A DNA stretch of 64,000 bases from Photorhabdus noenieputensis (GTDB lineage Bacteria; Pseudomonadota; Gammaproteobacteria; Enterobacterales; Enterobacteriaceae). The stretch is from assembly GCF_018448935.1 (NCBI RefSeq), contig NZ_RCWC01000019.1:1-64000 (forward strand), given 5' to 3'. The notes under the pieces are model-generated. The model did not search any database. It was given only the letters and a program-made list of their open reading frames with translations, and had not been told where the DNA came from. A program made the position numbers and the translations under genes. Positions 29,058 to 38,253 of the stretch are shown here, piece after piece; position 1 is the stretch's first letter; every line of letters begins with the position of its first letter.

Positions 29058-29338
29058 AACCTATTTGGGGTATGTCTTTTAACTCCACTGCTCTTTTACT
29101 ATGAGTAATAAAATCAAAACATCTTCCCAGGCATTACGAAGAGATATGTTCGGATAAAATAAGACCATACTTTCCCTGCTGAGGCATTAATAGGCAGTGT
29201 GAAAATTGACTTTAATATTTATGTTTTCTTATATCATTAATACATAGTAAGTTTACTTATGATAAGTTATCTTATTGAATGTGAATTTTATTTTTTTGTA
29301 TTAATTAGCTGTATATTAAACTTTTAAATATTTGCTCT

Positions 29339-29393
29339 ATGTTCGATGCCCGACACTTACTTCAACTTTGTTTCGGCGTAATGCATCGAACAT
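29339..29393. repeat. Interrupted palindrome, possible cruciform or regulator site
   Basis: ATGTTCGATGC (29339-29349) and its exact inverse GCATCGAACAT (29383-29393) flank 33 bases, in which CCGA and TCGG can pair further. No gene ends just upstream and no T-run follows, so a terminator is unlikely. Function unknown. Confidence 0.5.
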
Positions 29394-29548
29394 TTACTCT
29401 TGACAGAGTTTGGTAATTATGTAAGACGGCAATAGTATTTTCGTCAATCCAGACAATTGAGGTCTATATTAAATATAGGATTTCGAATTGATGGTTTTAT
29501 AGAGAAATCTCGACATTGTTCCATGATAGATAATTAAGAATAAATAGT

Positions 29549-29675
29549 TATACCCTATGGATTTCAAGATGTATCGCGACGGCAAAGGAGCGAATCCCTA
29601 GGGGCATAGGTAACTATGTGACCAGGGTGAGCGAGCGCAACCAACAAAGAGGCAACTTGAAAGATGACGGGTATA
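29549..29675 (+). repeat. ERIC repeat copy 3
   Basis: 127 bp, same orientation as copies 1 and 2, with CTAGGGGCATAGG and GAGCGCAACC variants. It ends 85 bases before the WYL regulator start, so it may lie in that gene's leader or promoter region. Confidence 0.92.
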
Positions 29676-29760
29676 TTGGGTAACTGATTAGTAACTCAAT
29701 ATTATTTATTCAGTAAAGCCTTATCCTATTTGATTTTTATTGAAAATGAGGAGTTCGGAA

Positions 29761-30462
29761 ATGTCAAGAACCGAAAGACTTATAGTATTATTGCAATACT
29801 TGAGACAGAGAAGGTACCCTGTCAGTGGTAAATTACTCGCTAGTGATTTAAATGTGAGCTTACGTACGCTTTATCGAGATATTGCTTTACTAAACAGTCA
29901 AGGGGCAAATATAGAAGGTGAGCCAGGTTTGGGTTATATATTACGACCGGGTTTCATGTTGCCTCCTTTAATGTTTACGATGGATGAGATTGATGCTTTA
30001 GTTTTGGGCAATAAATGGGTTATTGAACAGAATGATGTTGTTTTGGCTAAGTCTGCCCATAGCTTTATATCTAAGATCGCCGCAGTATTGCCAGAAGAAC
30101 AGCGTGATCAGCTATATTATTCACCAATGTTTGTAAAAACAGAAGGTTATAGCAAAGTTACAGATAATAACTTAATGTTATCTGATATCAGAAAAGCGAT
30201 ATACCATAAATCAAAAATAGTGATAACTTTTCTTGATTTAAATAATACACATACTGTCAAGACGGCCTGTCCACTGTCGATCTTTTTCAATAATGAATTC
30301 TTGTTAGTTTCTTGGTGTGAGTTCACTAATAGTTTTCTTAAATTACAAGTAGGAAAAATAGAAAAACTGGAAGTATTGTCTGAAAGATATATACAAGATA
30401 GAATATTATTACTAAAAAAATGGAGTGAGAAAGAAGGATTGTCTGATAATAATTTATCCTAA
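29761..30462 (+). CDS. antJ: WYL/YafY-type transcriptional regulator, probably AntJ
   Basis: 233 residues. An N-terminal HTH_11 winged helix (SRTERLIVLLQYLRQRRYPVS, then LLASDLNVSLRTLYRDI) precedes a region ending in a WYL-like domain (about 140-215) that may sense a ligand. GAGGAG lies 7 bases before ATG 29761, so this start is preferred over TTG 29740 and ATG 29746. Its place downstream of antI matches AntJ, reported to activate anthraquinone production in Photorhabdus in a cell-to-cell variable way. The family call is firm; the identity with AntJ is from gene order and recollection. Confidence 0.7.
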   Translation: MSRTERLIVLLQYLRQRRYPVSGKLLASDLNVSLRTLYRDIALLNSQGANIEGEPGLGYILRPGFMLPPLMFTMDEIDALVLGNKWVIEQNDVVLAKSAHSFISKIAAVLPEEQRDQLYYSPMFVKTEGYSKVTDNNLMLSDIRKAIYHKSKIVITFLDLNNTHTVKTACPLSIFFNNEFLLVSWCEFTNSFLKLQVGKIEKLEVLSERYIQDRILLLKKWSEKEGLSDNNLS

Positions 30463-30855
30463 ATAAATGATTACGGATGAGTAATTTATACGGGTGTTTA
30501 TCCTATACATGTTTAATTGTTCTTTCTACTAAGTATATAGTTGCAAATATAGAGTAGATTCTGATGATTATCTGAACTTTCTGCTTTCATTTATACTGAG
30601 GGCTTAAAAAGTTTAGTGATTTTATTAGGTTTGCTAAAATTCGGTTTTGTTTGCTCAAAATTAGGGATGAGAACCCTTAAAGGATCGAGTAGACAAGAGC
30701 GATTATTAGGAAAAGCCGCCCTAGAGTGCCAATTGTGAATGGTAGGATAAATCACTTAATTTGGTAATCTGGGGCAATGAACAACATAGAGCGGGCTTGA
30801 GATTGTGGATAATAAAGTTCAAGAATTCTTTAGAGGTAAGATTTTAAATCGATTG
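30463..30855. other. Spacer after the WYL regulator, no gene supported
   Basis: About 390 bases. Short frames with many stops occur (for instance around 30660-30840), possibly the remains of a decayed gene, but none resembles a known family. Confidence 0.35.
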
Positions 30856-30888
30856 AACAAAGATCGTGATGCCATCACGATCTTTGTT
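30856..30888. terminator. Bidirectional intrinsic terminator
   Basis: A perfect 33-bp inverted repeat with 16-bp arms (AACAAAGATCGTGATG and its inverse). A T-run follows on the plus strand and T-rich sequence on the minus strand. It lies between the plus-strand WYL regulator and the minus-strand small gene whose stop is at 30983, so it can end both transcripts. Confidence 0.75.
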
Positions 30889-30982
30889 TTATCGACTTGT
30901 GAGCGTGTCTTTATGTAAGAGTGCTATCGATATTTTCCACATGATGCATTTTTCTTACATAAATAATGAAGTAGAAGAAAAG

Positions 30983-31327
30983 CTACCATTTCCATGCATC
31001 CGGGCTGGTGCTAGTGGGTAATACACTAATGCCAAAATTGCTAATGACAACAGCGACATAGATATCGTTACCATAACAATTTAATTGATATCTCCTTCCT
31101 TTCGCTGTCCATTGCCAATAATCACCTTTCCGACTTTCTGGATAGAATTCTTGGATAAGTGAAGCGGTCGCTGGATGTAACCCATCAACATTGAGGGTAC
31201 TTGTATTCCCTGAGCTGCTCCAAATCACATCACCGATTAAATTTTCATTGGTAAGATTAACAACGAAAAAATAATGGTTATTGATTTCAAGCATTTCACC
31301 CTTTTCTTTTTCCTCAATCTCTTTCAT
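30983..31327 (-). CDS. Small protein of unknown function
   Basis: 114 residues. AGGAG lies 6 bases upstream of the ATG at 31327-31325, and a good terminator follows, so it is probably a real gene. After a charged start (MKEIEEKEKGEM) the protein reads as a beta-rich domain with GDYWQWTAKGRRYQLNCYG and ends in DAWKW. No signal peptide or membrane segment is visible. I do not recognise the family. It lies downstream of the deaminase-tipped tccC on the same strand, with a hairpin and an ERIC between them. Confidence 0.6.
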   Translation of the reverse strand: MKEIEEKEKGEMLEINNHYFFVVNLTNENLIGDVIWSSSGNTSTLNVDGLHPATASLIQEFYPESRKGDYWQWTAKGRRYQLNCYGNDIYVAVVISNFGISVLPTSTSPDAWKW

Positions 31328-31776
31328 CTCTAACTCCTGATTAGTGGATAAAATGGGTGATTATTATATAAATAACAATAGTTTCTCTGATATTTCTATT
31401 TTTATTGCTATAAATGCAATAGCCTAATTAATAATTACGCTAGGAATAGAACCACGATAAATATATTTTTATTTGATATTATTTAGGTTTGAATGACTTT
31501 TTTAATCTGATTATCACAGTATTTCATTACTATTCTAGATAATTTATTTCTTGATAATTTATTTCTTGATAATTTATTGTCTGTAAATTAATTGTATTTG
31601 TCCGAATTAATCGGAAATTATATATCATATGTTTTTATAGTAGTGTAAAAATACAGAATGTAAAGTATATCATCATGAATGTTTTGCATGAATATTAAAT
31701 TAATGCAAATCGTTATTCTCGGTAAGTTTGATTAAAATGGAGATAAGTATCTGAAAAAAATCATCAGAATCTGATA
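31328..31776. other. AT-rich spacer upstream of the small minus-strand gene, with a short tandem repeat
   Basis: No gene seen. It contains three tandem copies of a 15-bp unit (31536-31580) and the promoter region of the minus-strand small gene. Confidence 0.5.
31536..31580. repeat. Tandem repeat, 15 bp x 3
   Basis: Three consecutive 15-base units close to TTGATAATTTATTTC (31536-31550, 31551-31565, 31566-31580), with one or two mismatches in the outer copies. It lies about 210 bases upstream of the small minus-strand gene. Confidence 0.75.
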
Positions 31777-31903
31777 TATATCCTATGGATTTCAAGATGC
31801 ATCGCGACGGCAAGGGAACGAATCCCCGGGAGCATAGAGAATTATGTGACCGGGGTGAGTGAGTACAGCCAACAAAGAGGCAACTTGAAAGATAACGGGT
31901 ATA
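31777..31903 (+). repeat. ERIC repeat copy 4
   Basis: 127 bp with TATATCCTATGG at its left end and GATAACGGGTATA at its right end. The core reads TATGTGACCGGGGTGAGTGA. It lies between the tccC hairpin and the small minus-strand gene. Confidence 0.92.
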
Positions 31904-31942
31904 TAACGAATTAATAACTAAAGAACTAATATGTATGAGTCG

Positions 31943-31987
31943 AAACTTGATCTGACATCCATTCTCGACAGTTGTCAGATCAGGTTT
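31943..31987 (-). terminator. Hairpin downstream of the deaminase-tipped tccC
   Basis: AAACTTGATCTGACA (31943-31957) pairs with TGTCAGATCAGGTTT (31973-31987) with one G-T pair. It begins 18 bases past the stop of the minus-strand tccC. The T-run on the minus strand is short, so termination efficiency is uncertain. Confidence 0.6.
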
Positions 31988-32005
31988 GAGTTCTAGTACA
32001 AGTTA

Positions 32006-34882
32006 TTACGCCACGGAGTTTCTGCGTGTCATTCTTCTGTAATTTTCTACTCTTCCTGTCATGACATTTTCTATGCCGGATAATATTCCAGAACAGTTAT
32101 GACAAGCCGGGAAGTCTTGATTTGTTGCACCAACGAGTCGTTGTGTGAATATGTAGGCTTGACTCAAATGACTCGATATATTTTCTCCCCTTTTAGCAAG
32201 TTCCGTGACCATATAATTTAAGGCTTGTACTTCCGCATGCAAGCCCGGAATACCCGCCATTTTCGGTAAAATGTTCTTGTTTTCCTTAATGTGTGCTTTG
32301 ATCCTTTGTTCAATCAGTGGATGTAATGCAGTGCCTGATTCTTGATACGCTTTTTGTATACCCGCAATAAATTCTCCTTCATTAGCAACACGATAGATGC
32401 CAAGATCGATATTTGGCCTCCAATGTTTGGATGTTTGAAGTGTATCGGGGTGGTACTGTTCGAAACCGGGCTTCGCTTTTTCGCTGATAAGCTGCACCCC
32501 AGGGAAGGTGTTTTTTGCACTTAAGCTACCACTCAGGTTTAAAAATTTATCTTTATAGGTATCGTGCTCTCTGTTGGTACCATGACCCATAATACCGGCA
32601 TGGGCGGCGTATCCTTTTAATTTTGCATTTGTATACTTCATATCTCTGGATTTTTTTTCTCTATCTTTTGGTTTCATAGGTTTGAGCGTTTCCTCATTTT
32701 TCTTTGTTTCTTGTAATATTTCATCGGTGCTTCTGGTGAAATATGTATATCTCTGCTCAACTCTTGGATTTTGTTTATATAAAAGTGGAGAAATATCAGG
32801 TTTGTTTTGCGGAATGGCTAGATCAAGCCAGTCCAAACTTGATAGCCCCATATTATCCGCAAGCGTAATTGGGTTATTCATCACCATACAGTAGAGATTT
32901 AAGCCATCGATAGTACCGGCCGGGTCCGCACTTAGCCATCTTCCCACCCACGGCTGATAATACCGATAGCCGTAATAGTACAGTCCGGTGGCATCCCGCT
33001 CTTTACCGGAATACCGGATCGTTTTGTAACTGGCTTCTGTCTGGTTTGTTGCAGCCCATAGCGCTGTGCCGCCAAATGGATAGTACTCTTCTTGACTGAT
33101 AATTTTCCCGTCGCTATCCAGCTCAAGTTGACTGGAACCAATAAGATTGTCGTAACTGTAACGTACCTGATTATTGTTGATATTTTCCGGTTTGCCGCTT
33201 TCCCAATGCAGAATTCGTACTTGAGCGCGACCGGCTTCACCCACGGTAATGATCTCCAACTCTTCCTTCGTGGTATCACCGTTTTGTGTTGTACGTAGTT
33301 CTAATCCTGACAGGTAAACGACTCGTCGTTGCTCAAGGATATTCTGCATTTGCTGTTCACTGACTTTTAATAGCCGCATCCCATCGTTGCCATAGCGATA
33401 CCACTCTATGTCGCTGTCACTGTCGGTGCGGTTATCCCGTTTTACCGGCGTCATCTGTTGTAGTTCACCGCGAGCATTCCAGTTTAAGTTTTGTCCCGGT
33501 AGTAATATCTCCTGATGACCGCCTGCCTGAAACAACGCATCCACTTTGGTTGGATCAATGGTCAAGGTACTCAGTACCGCACGGTTGCTGCGGTTAGAAA
33601 CAGTTATGTCTGTGGTGTAATTGTTTTGACTCGCAGGCGAGCTGTGCCGGATTTGGGTCAGGTTGCCACTACGGTCATAGGTATAAGTACGGGTGTAGCT
33701 AGTGTAAGTGTTGTTATCGGAAGGAAGTGCTGGAGAGGGGAGCTTTTGATTCTGCTGGCTGATATTCGCCATTTCGCGCCCTGTTGCGCTAATAAGCTGA
33801 TACAGGGAATCGTAGGTATAGATATTCTCTGGCATTATTTTCTGATTGCGCCAGAAGCGGGTTGCTTCTGCATCGTTACGAAGGCTGATTATGTTACCAA
33901 CCGGATCATATTCATAACGTAAGTCTTGTAAAGCCTTGCTATTGTTTGAACGACGGGTAGTGATGCCAATTAGTCGCTGAGTTTCCGGCTCGTAAGTGTA
34001 TTCGGTGATGACACCGTTACCGTGCTCTTCGCGTAGTTTTTGTCCTGCGGCTGAATAGGTTAGAGATTTGATAATCACCTGCTCACTTTGGCCTTTCACG
34101 GTCAGCCAACTCCCTTTCAATTGTCCGGCCACATCATAAGCAAGGCGCTGGATATTTCCTTTGGCATCGGTTTGCGTCAACATAGTGCCAGTGGCATCCG
34201 TTTTGCTTTCGGTGGTGTACACATCACTACTTAATCTCTTATCCCAGATCTCTTTATCATCCCCGAACCAATCCGCTTCTTGATCATCAGCCAGTAACTG
34301 ACGGGATTGTGATAAAGCCGCTCCGGTCAGGGAAAGACGATTCAGTTGGGTCACTCCTGCGGTATCGTAGTGATGCACACACTGGCCAGCAAGATTTTGG
34401 TCTTTTTCTGCCGGTGTGTTTCCAGCCCAGATGAGGCGTTCGGTGATATGGTATGCCTCTAGCTTTGGTTCTTGTTCGGTTACGGATAATAGCCGACCGG
34501 GTAGGGCGTTGTCTTCATATTGCCGGGTTTGCTTGACACCCGTTGCAGTTATAGTCAGGACAAGACGGTGTTCAATATCATGAAGAGTGACAGTATTGCC
34601 CGCATCGACACTCTCTGTACGCAAGACGTTGCCCGTTAAATCATATTGCCAGCGAAAATTGGGTTTCACCGTATGGTCTTGCTGCCAGGCGTCATACAGG
34701 CGCGGATCAATGCTTTGGTTCAGGTACCCAAGAGCATCATATTGATGACGGGTGATACGGATGTCACTATTTTCTTCTGTGGTAGTACGGTGATAACGGA
34801 TTTCACGGACATCCAGCCCTCGGTTATCGTGAACAGTGATAGTGGGAGTATGTTGATAAGTTTTGGGGGCAAAGTTATTCAT
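32006..34882 (-). CDS. TccC-type Tc toxin subunit C with deaminase-like C-terminal toxin
   Basis: 958 residues. The first 670 or so form the Rhs/YD-repeat cocoon shared with TccC1: DNRGLDVREIRYHR start, HQYDALGYLNQSIDPRLYDA, and the closing RYYQPWVGRWLSADPAG and DGLNLY motifs around 645-672, where TcC proteins self-cleave. The C-terminal 280 residues are unrelated to TccC1 and contain HAE (882-884) and PACHNC (925-930), the zinc-binding layout of cytidine-deaminase-fold toxins such as the YwqJ type. GAGG precedes the start. By gene order it resembles TccC6 of P. laumondii TT01. The TcA and TcB subunits it needs would come from elsewhere. The fold is inferred from motifs. Confidence 0.82.
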   Translation of the reverse strand: MNNFAPKTYQHTPTITVHDNRGLDVREIRYHRTTTEENSDIRITRHQYDALGYLNQSIDPRLYDAWQQDHTVKPNFRWQYDLTGNVLRTESVDAGNTVTLHDIEHRLVLTITATGVKQTRQYEDNALPGRLLSVTEQEPKLEAYHITERLIWAGNTPAEKDQNLAGQCVHHYDTAGVTQLNRLSLTGAALSQSRQLLADDQEADWFGDDKEIWDKRLSSDVYTTESKTDATGTMLTQTDAKGNIQRLAYDVAGQLKGSWLTVKGQSEQVIIKSLTYSAAGQKLREEHGNGVITEYTYEPETQRLIGITTRRSNNSKALQDLRYEYDPVGNIISLRNDAEATRFWRNQKIMPENIYTYDSLYQLISATGREMANISQQNQKLPSPALPSDNNTYTSYTRTYTYDRSGNLTQIRHSSPASQNNYTTDITVSNRSNRAVLSTLTIDPTKVDALFQAGGHQEILLPGQNLNWNARGELQQMTPVKRDNRTDSDSDIEWYRYGNDGMRLLKVSEQQMQNILEQRRVVYLSGLELRTTQNGDTTKEELEIITVGEAGRAQVRILHWESGKPENINNNQVRYSYDNLIGSSQLELDSDGKIISQEEYYPFGGTALWAATNQTEASYKTIRYSGKERDATGLYYYGYRYYQPWVGRWLSADPAGTIDGLNLYCMVMNNPITLADNMGLSSLDWLDLAIPQNKPDISPLLYKQNPRVEQRYTYFTRSTDEILQETKKNEETLKPMKPKDREKKSRDMKYTNAKLKGYAAHAGIMGHGTNREHDTYKDKFLNLSGSLSAKNTFPGVQLISEKAKPGFEQYHPDTLQTSKHWRPNIDLGIYRVANEGEFIAGIQKAYQESGTALHPLIEQRIKAHIKENKNILPKMAGIPGLHAEVQALNYMVTELAKRGENISSHLSQAYIFTQRLVGATNQDFPACHNCSGILSGIENVMTGRVENYRRMTRRNSVA

Positions 34883-34894
34883 AATTTACCTCTT

Positions 34895-34926
34895 TGTGGC
34901 GTTGAATAATTGTGGCGTTGAATAAT
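34895..34926. repeat. Perfect 16-bp tandem duplication upstream of tccC
   Basis: TGTGGCGTTGAATAAT occurs twice without a gap (34895-34910, 34911-34926). It lies just upstream of the ribosome-binding site of the minus-strand tccC, so changes in copy number would alter its leader. Confidence 0.85.
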
Positions 34927-37121
34927 TTTTTGTCTGCATCGCAGCGAGCGAATGCTAAGTTCAGCTTCTCCATAACGAGGATAATCTTTCTAATTGATAT
35001 ACCAGTGGTATGCGAGATTTCAGGAGATAAGCAGGAGTGACCTCATCCAGAAGCATATTGCTCAAAGGTGCTGCTGCAACCGGATAACAGTAACAAGTAT
35101 AGGTAGAGGAGTACAAGTATTGTAGAAAACAGTGTCAGCATCTTTTGCTGTCGATCATGGCTATTTTTTCTGTCAATAGGTGAAGTTGTCAATAAAGGAG
35201 AAGTAACCTATCCTTATTTAACATACAGTTATGTATTGGCAGAGTGTTAACGGGAAGTAAAGTTATCTGTTATAAGTGTGAGTTATTTTATTGGCTAAAG
35301 AATTTTTGATGTTCGTCCATATACGAAATTTGGTGTGGTTAGTCTGGCGTCAATAATGGCACCAGATTAATCGGATGTATCAGATTATTGTGTCAGGCAC
35401 ATATTCCAACAACAATCACTGGCTTAAATTTCATCTTGTGTATTATGGTGGAATAAAGCTATTGTGCCTGTTATGGTACCGTAAGATGCATTCTTAATTA
35501 AATTCTTAAATTCACTGATAATATTTTTCATGGAAAATGATTTTGTTGTATGCTTTAAATAAATATATGGCTTTAATTCTAATTAAATTATATGAATTAA
35601 ACTTGATAATATCTGGATTGTGTGTTTTATATTATTTTTGATGTTTTTTTACAGTGTGATTTGTCATTGAGATATTATTATGCATAAAATAAATTACCGT
35701 GATTGTTATCTGTTTTCTTTTGAATTTATTAAATAGGAAATTAATAAAAATGAGTCGTCCAGATTTTAGTTTATATGGAATTTATATTTAATCTATTACA
35801 GTGATATAAAATACCAAATTTAGTAAATAATGTAAATTATTGCATGAGTTAATATAAAGTCATGAAATGCATTATTAATTAAAACAAGGAATTAATTTGC
35901 AATCGTTATTTTTACAATGTAAATAATATTTTATTGTAATTCTTGGTGAAATTGTAAAGTAAATCAGCCAATATGGTGATTATAAATATAAATGTTATAT
36001 TTTATGGATTATTAACAGGGTAAGTATATAAATTATAGTTTTATGTTTCATTTATTTTTGATTTTGTAAAAGTAAAAACTTTTAGTTTTTTATTGGAATA
36101 TCATTATATATAATATTGATTATTGGCAATTCTTATTTTAGTTGTTATTGAAATATTTTATTCTTACCGGGAGTTATATACCCTATGGATTTCAAGATGC
36201 ATCGCGACGACAAGGGAGTGAATTCCTGGGTGCAGAGAGAACTATGTGACCGGGATGAGCGAGTGTAGCCAACAAACTTGAAAGATAACGGATATAATGG
36301 TTGATAAAGAAATATTAACATGAATCATTAGTAATATGAGTAAAGTAATTATATGAAAGCAAATTTCTATCGTGTGTATAGAAATATGTTTTTTTATTTT
36401 AATTTTTTAGTGGGTTTTTATGTTGATAAAAAAATTGATGAGTATTAGTAATATCAGAAATTGCTTGTTTTTAGGTATTGTAAATATCGATAATATAAAT
36501 TTAGATCATCAATCTGTGTCTCTTATTATATTGTGAATAATTCTGAAAATTTCTCATCATTGAATATAAATAGACCATATAATGTTTTGCCTGAAATAGT
36601 TTACTTGCTGAAAATAATAAGGCTATTTTTTTGAATTTAATGGTTTTATTTCGGGATTGTAAACTTTATCAATTAAAAAAATTGACGGAAATAAATAGGT
36701 GGCATTATTGATTACCATGCTAATTATATAAATATCGTGGAGATCTTAGTATTCTATTTGTTTTTAAAAGGTTGAATGTTGATTATATATTCATATTTTA
36801 TGAATAATTCCCAATTATTATTGGGTTATTGATGCATAAATAGTGATAACTAAACTCGTTGATAAGGTTGTTGAATATAAGTTGGTTATTATATTAGCCT
36901 TTGTTAAATCATAGTTTTTATATTTTTATTTTTTATTTACAAGGAATTAACAAAACTAAATGTTAGTTTTCACAAAATTGTGACTTGTTTTTATTTGGTT
37001 AAGGAGTTGTATTCAACATGTCGTTATTTTTTCTTCGGGTTTTATTTGCCGAAGGTTGAAACAACGTGCCTATTATTTTAAGGGAGTACATACCCTTTTC
37101 TTTAATTTTTGGAGATGACTT
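34927..37121. other. 2.2 kb AT-rich spacer between tccC and the LuxE-like gene
   Basis: No convincing gene on either strand; only short frames with poor starts. It holds the tccC promoter region at the left, ERIC copy 5 at 36177-36296, and the upstream region of the LuxE/LuxC-like operon at the right. The AT content is higher than in the genes on either side. Confidence 0.6.
36177..36296 (+). repeat. ERIC repeat copy 5, internally deleted
   Basis: About 120 bp. It matches the other copies but lacks 7 bases near the right end: CCAACAAACTTGAAAG replaces CCAACAAAGAGGCAACTTGAAAG. It also carries several substitutions (CGACGACAAG, GAATTCCTGG). Confidence 0.9.
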
Positions 37122-38252
37122 TTGACCTCTCTTGCTTATGTTGACGCCCTTTGTGCGCTTGATCATCCTTATCGGGCCGATAGTGTTTGCGACCAACTAT
37201 TTGATGCTGCCATGCGTGAGTTAACGCTGTACCACTGTGAAAATACTCCCGGTTATTCTCTATGGTTGAAGGCTAATGGTCTGGAAATAGAACGACTAGA
37301 GAAGCTGGATGATTGGTCGCGTTTGCCGCCTATTTTCGCTAATTATTTTAAACGCCAGTTGTTGCTCAGTACCACTGGTAGGAATGCATTGGAGTTGACC
37401 TCCTCTGGGACAACCGGCCAAAAGAGCCGTATGCGTTACGATGCACGTAGTATGGGTGCCGCTCAATATATGGTTGAGCGGATTTTCGAGTATTACGGTT
37501 GGAATACGCCACAGCAGCCTTGCAATTACTTGCTGCTAAGCTATGAACCTGCCGGCACGATTACTTTGGGAACCGCGTATACCGATCAATATCTGTGTCA
37601 GTATGCACCGGTAAATCAAGCTTATTATGCACTGCGCCACAATGGAAAAAGCAATGAGTTTGATCCTTTTGGCGTGATCCGATCCTTACAAGAGTTTGCA
37701 GCACAAGGGCTGCCAGTGCGCATCTTGGGCTTTCCGGCATTCTTGTGGTTCACATTGGAACGGATGCAGGAAATGGGGTTACCGCCGGTACAGTTGCATC
37801 CTGAGTCACTGGTATTTTTAGGTGGAGGTTGGAAAACCCAAGCTGATAAAGCTATTCCAAAATCCTTGCTGTATCGGCGTTTGGGGGAACAACTGGGTAT
37901 TCCTGACGAGCGGTGCCGGGATGGTTACGGCTCGGTTGAACATCCGGTGCCTTATGTTGAGTGCCGAAATCACCATTTTCATGTGCCGAGTTATGCCCGA
38001 ACCTATATCCGCGATACGGCTAACATGGCGGTTCAACCCTATGGTAAGCCAGGTTTTCTGCATCTGGTATCACCCTACATCACTTCCAGCCCGGCACACA
38101 GTATTGTGGTGAGCGATTTAGCGGTGCTGCATCCGGCCGCTGAATGTGGTTGTGAATTAGCTACCGATTGGTTTGAGTTACTGGGTCGTGCTGGTACCAG
38201 TAAAAGCCGCAGTTGTGCGATAGCCGCTTCTGAGTTGATAAAGGAGTCCTGA
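37122..38252 (+). CDS. LuxE-like acyl-protein synthetase
   Basis: 376 residues, LuxE family (PF04443, related to PaaK adenylating enzymes). The nucleotide-binding loop LTSSGTTGQKSR is at about 92-103. DGYGSVEHPVPYVEC follows, and near the C-terminus a cysteine (Cys365, in SRSCAIAASEL) matches the acyl-accepting cysteine of LuxE (near 364 in bacterial luciferase systems). LuxE activates a fatty acid with ATP and passes it to LuxC. It starts with TTG (37122-37124), 7 bases after GGAG. It is the first gene of a tight four-gene operon with no luxA/B or luxD, and it is not the canonical luminescence operon. The substrate is unknown. Confidence 0.82.
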   Translation: MTSLAYVDALCALDHPYRADSVCDQLFDAAMRELTLYHCENTPGYSLWLKANGLEIERLEKLDDWSRLPPIFANYFKRQLLLSTTGRNALELTSSGTTGQKSRMRYDARSMGAAQYMVERIFEYYGWNTPQQPCNYLLLSYEPAGTITLGTAYTDQYLCQYAPVNQAYYALRHNGKSNEFDPFGVIRSLQEFAAQGLPVRILGFPAFLWFTLERMQEMGLPPVQLHPESLVFLGGGWKTQADKAIPKSLLYRRLGEQLGIPDERCRDGYGSVEHPVPYVECRNHHFHVPSYARTYIRDTANMAVQPYGKPGFLHLVSPYITSSPAHSIVVSDLAVLHPAAECGCELATDWFELLGRAGTSKSRSCAIAASELIKES

Positions 38253-38253
38253 A

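Larger units (their letters stand above)
28325..29760. other. Long spacer between antI and the WYL regulator, with two ERICs
   Basis: About 1.4 kb with no gene. It holds ERIC copies 2 and 3 (listed separately) and an interrupted palindrome at 29339-29393. The rest is AT-rich. The regulator's promoter should lie near its right end, partly within or after ERIC copy 3. Confidence 0.6.

Noticed and set aside
30660-30850. Possible decayed transposase in the spacer after the WYL regulator
   Set aside because: Short frames exist, but no segment matched a transposase family well enough to support a call.
33515-33922. 135-codon plus-strand frame inside the minus-strand tccC
   Set aside because: Similar shadow frames occur opposite the same Rhs region in tccC1; the YD-repeat protein on the other strand explains the sequence.
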